Shown here: in pieces, positions 62,219 to 64,000 of the stretch
How positions within the stretch are numbered: the stretch's first letter is position 1
Layout: the number at the start of each line of letters is the position of its first letter
NCBI RefSeq assembly: GCF_021018805.1
Contig: NC_086248.1
Location: 56,921,485 to 56,985,484, forward strand
Direction of reading: 5' to 3'
Length of the DNA: 64,000 nucleotides
Origin: Prinia subflava
Taxonomy: Eukaryota > Chordata > Aves > Passeriformes > Cisticolidae
The notes under the pieces: model-generated
Seen by the model: only the letters and a program-made list of their open reading frames with translations
Told to the model about the DNA's origin: nothing
The model's database searches: none
Made by a program: the position numbers and the translations under genes

Positions 62219-64000
62219 CTGTAGAGATAATATTAATGTCTCAGGTGAAGCCTGATATTGCCATGGGAAGAAAAATTGAAGTATCACAGTCATTTTGCTA
62301 GCCATGTCTTCAGTCAAATACCATCAGAAACTGTACCAATAGTGCTATAGGGAAACCCTGAAAGTAACATGAAATTTTACCCTTACTACCCCATTTTCCC
62401 CCTAACTCTTCTGACCACAATATCTCACTTCAGTTATTTATCTTCAGTAATCTCTCAGAACTGGTACTTTTGTATTGCTTATAAACAATAGTGTTCCCCA
62501 TACAGAAACAGTGGCATTGGATGGGGGGAAAGAGTGGGAAGAGAAAGGAATTTTTCAAAGGCAATAAAGTTATAAAGCCTGCACTGAGTTCAGGTCGGTG
62601 ACATTTCACATTTTTTCCAACCTAGTTCAAGTGAGTTTATGATGCCTGAGCAGTATTTCATAAGTTGACAGACATATTATACAGGCACAGGACACACTGA
62701 CTGATGAGTTGACTTTTGCAATTTTTCGTACTATGTTCTCAAGCCAACCAAAGGTGAAAGGAATTCTTCATGGAAGTTCTGCCCAGGATATTAATAAAAC
62801 TGTTGGTGTATCTAAAACACATGCTGTCAGAGTCTTAAAAATCATGCCAGTGACAAAAATTAGTATTACTATATGTTTAAGTCTTTAAACACTATGGTAG
62901 TATGACTATTTTATGAAAGCAAAGAGGGTGCTTCTAACCAAAAAAGGAACAAAAAGATAGTAACCAATGATACAAAAAAAGACCACAACCTATGCAGTCT
63001 TACTGTCAGCAGTTAAGCAGCAGAAGACACAAATAACTACCACTGTGCTGTGTAATCTCTAAAAGTGTATGCACACATATATATATATTTCAAACTACTA
63101 CTTTATGTTTTTAACACTGCCTGTTCAACAATCAAAAAGCTCTGAAGAAGCCCTTCATTCCCCCAAAATTTTATTGTTTTCTAAAATAACCACATCCTAC
63201 TTAATTGAAGTATAGCACTAAATAATGATTGTAAAGTCACTCCACTAAATGTTTCTGTAAAAGTCAACCAACTCAACAAATAACCTACACTGAGATCTTA
63301 TATGAGTAATCCTATTACTACATATTACTTAAAAAACCAGTATATAAAGACAGGATTAGCTTTACAGATCTATGTCCCCTGCAAATGTAATTCATACAAA
63401 AAGATCACTCCATAATTCATATTAACACATTAACTCTTTAGATGGAAGTATTCTTAATTGAACAACTATCAAAAAAGCCTGCAAAGGACAATCTGAATTT
63501 TATTTTGTATACCAAAAATTCAAAGTTAGCATTTATTACTACCTTCTCTTGAATACAACCTGGGGAAAAAACATATCTCCAACATAATCACATCACATCT
63601 ATAACAGCTATTTATTAGAACTCTATACTTTCTCATTCATTTCTACACAGATCCTCAACATTATTTTGTAACATAGCTGGCATAAGCTACTCAGATTGAT
63701 TAAGCTACTAATTAGTTTTCCAAATAATTGTATTTTCTGGCTCTGTAATCCACCTTGATATTGCAAAAAGGGCTTTATATATAAATGTGCTATATATATG
63801 ATGAAGTGCTGTAAAAATCACACAGTACGAAATACAAAAAACTTGAGGGACCTCTGGTGATTCTGGCCAGGCCAAAACCCTTACTAAAGCAGCCTCACTC
63901 AGAACAGATTGTGCAGGATCATGTTCAATTCAGTTTTGGTATTTCCCAGAAAAAAGATATGCATTATCATCAAATGACTTCTTTTTCTGTCAAAAGAAGT
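62219..64000 (-). other. AHI1 intron continuing beyond the window
   Basis: About 1.8 kb of AT-rich sequence upstream of the post-WD40 exon. No exon encoding the last WD40 blade was found, so it should lie beyond 64 kb. There is a short AT repeat near 63071-63089. Confidence 0.6.

Noticed and set aside
62219..64000. Search for the last WD40 exon of AHI1 upstream of 62218
   Set aside because: No minus-strand frame with WD40 wording and usable splice sites was found, so this exon is taken to lie outside the window.

Overview
The window is vertebrate nuclear DNA, almost certainly from a bird. The evidence is AT-rich intronic sequence, several CR1 LINE fragments of avian type ending in the family's ATTCTATGATTCTGTG-like tail, and a solo LTR resembling the ERVL-type LTRs common in birds. 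There are no bacterial-style genes, no CRISPR array and no recognisable tRNA or rRNA. The species cannot be fixed from the sequence.

One gene organises the window: AHI1 (jouberin, a ciliary transition-zone/basal-body scaffold with WD40 repeats and an SH3 domain), read on the minus strand. Only its 3' part lies here. Eight phase-compatible coding exons run from about 62.2 kb down to 5.3 kb: 62016-62218, 50118-50235, 28838-28896, 23431-23496, 20988-21150 (SH3), 19463-19563, 5579-5625 and 5268-5505 (stop). Together they encode about 330 residues: the segment just after the WD40 repeats, a serine/proline-rich linker, the SH3 domain and a lysine-rich C-terminal tail. The WD40 and N-terminal exons must lie beyond 64 kb. 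The SH3 exon identifies the gene. The first exon is supported by the AQQEAE motif and a VKQ-L motif shared with human AHI1. The last two exons are assigned by reading frame and splice phase and are less certain.

The introns hold three further exon-like modules on the minus strand, at 41928-42094, 25687-25781 and 18239-18318. Each begins in the phase left open by an upstream AHI1 exon. Two of them end in a stop codon overlapped or immediately followed by AATAAA, so they could be alternative terminal exons giving an SH3-less isoform and a short-tail isoform. The same two modules also have good splice-site-like borders on the plus strand, so an antisense transcript is a competing reading. These modules are the most interesting observation here.

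Layout: 1-5.27 kb is 3' UTR plus downstream flank (toward MYB if the conserved vertebrate gene order holds). 5.27-5.63 kb holds the last two exons, separated by a 73-bp intron. 5.6-19.5 kb is a large intron with a CR1 copy split by a solo LTR. 19.5-29 kb is the exon-dense part. 29-50 kb and 50-62 kb are two large introns with CR1 fragments, A-rich and AT repeats and a local tandem duplication. 62.2-64 kb is the start of the next intron. Exon boundaries were placed by eye from reading frame, GT/AG signals and phase; no alignment or transcript data were available.
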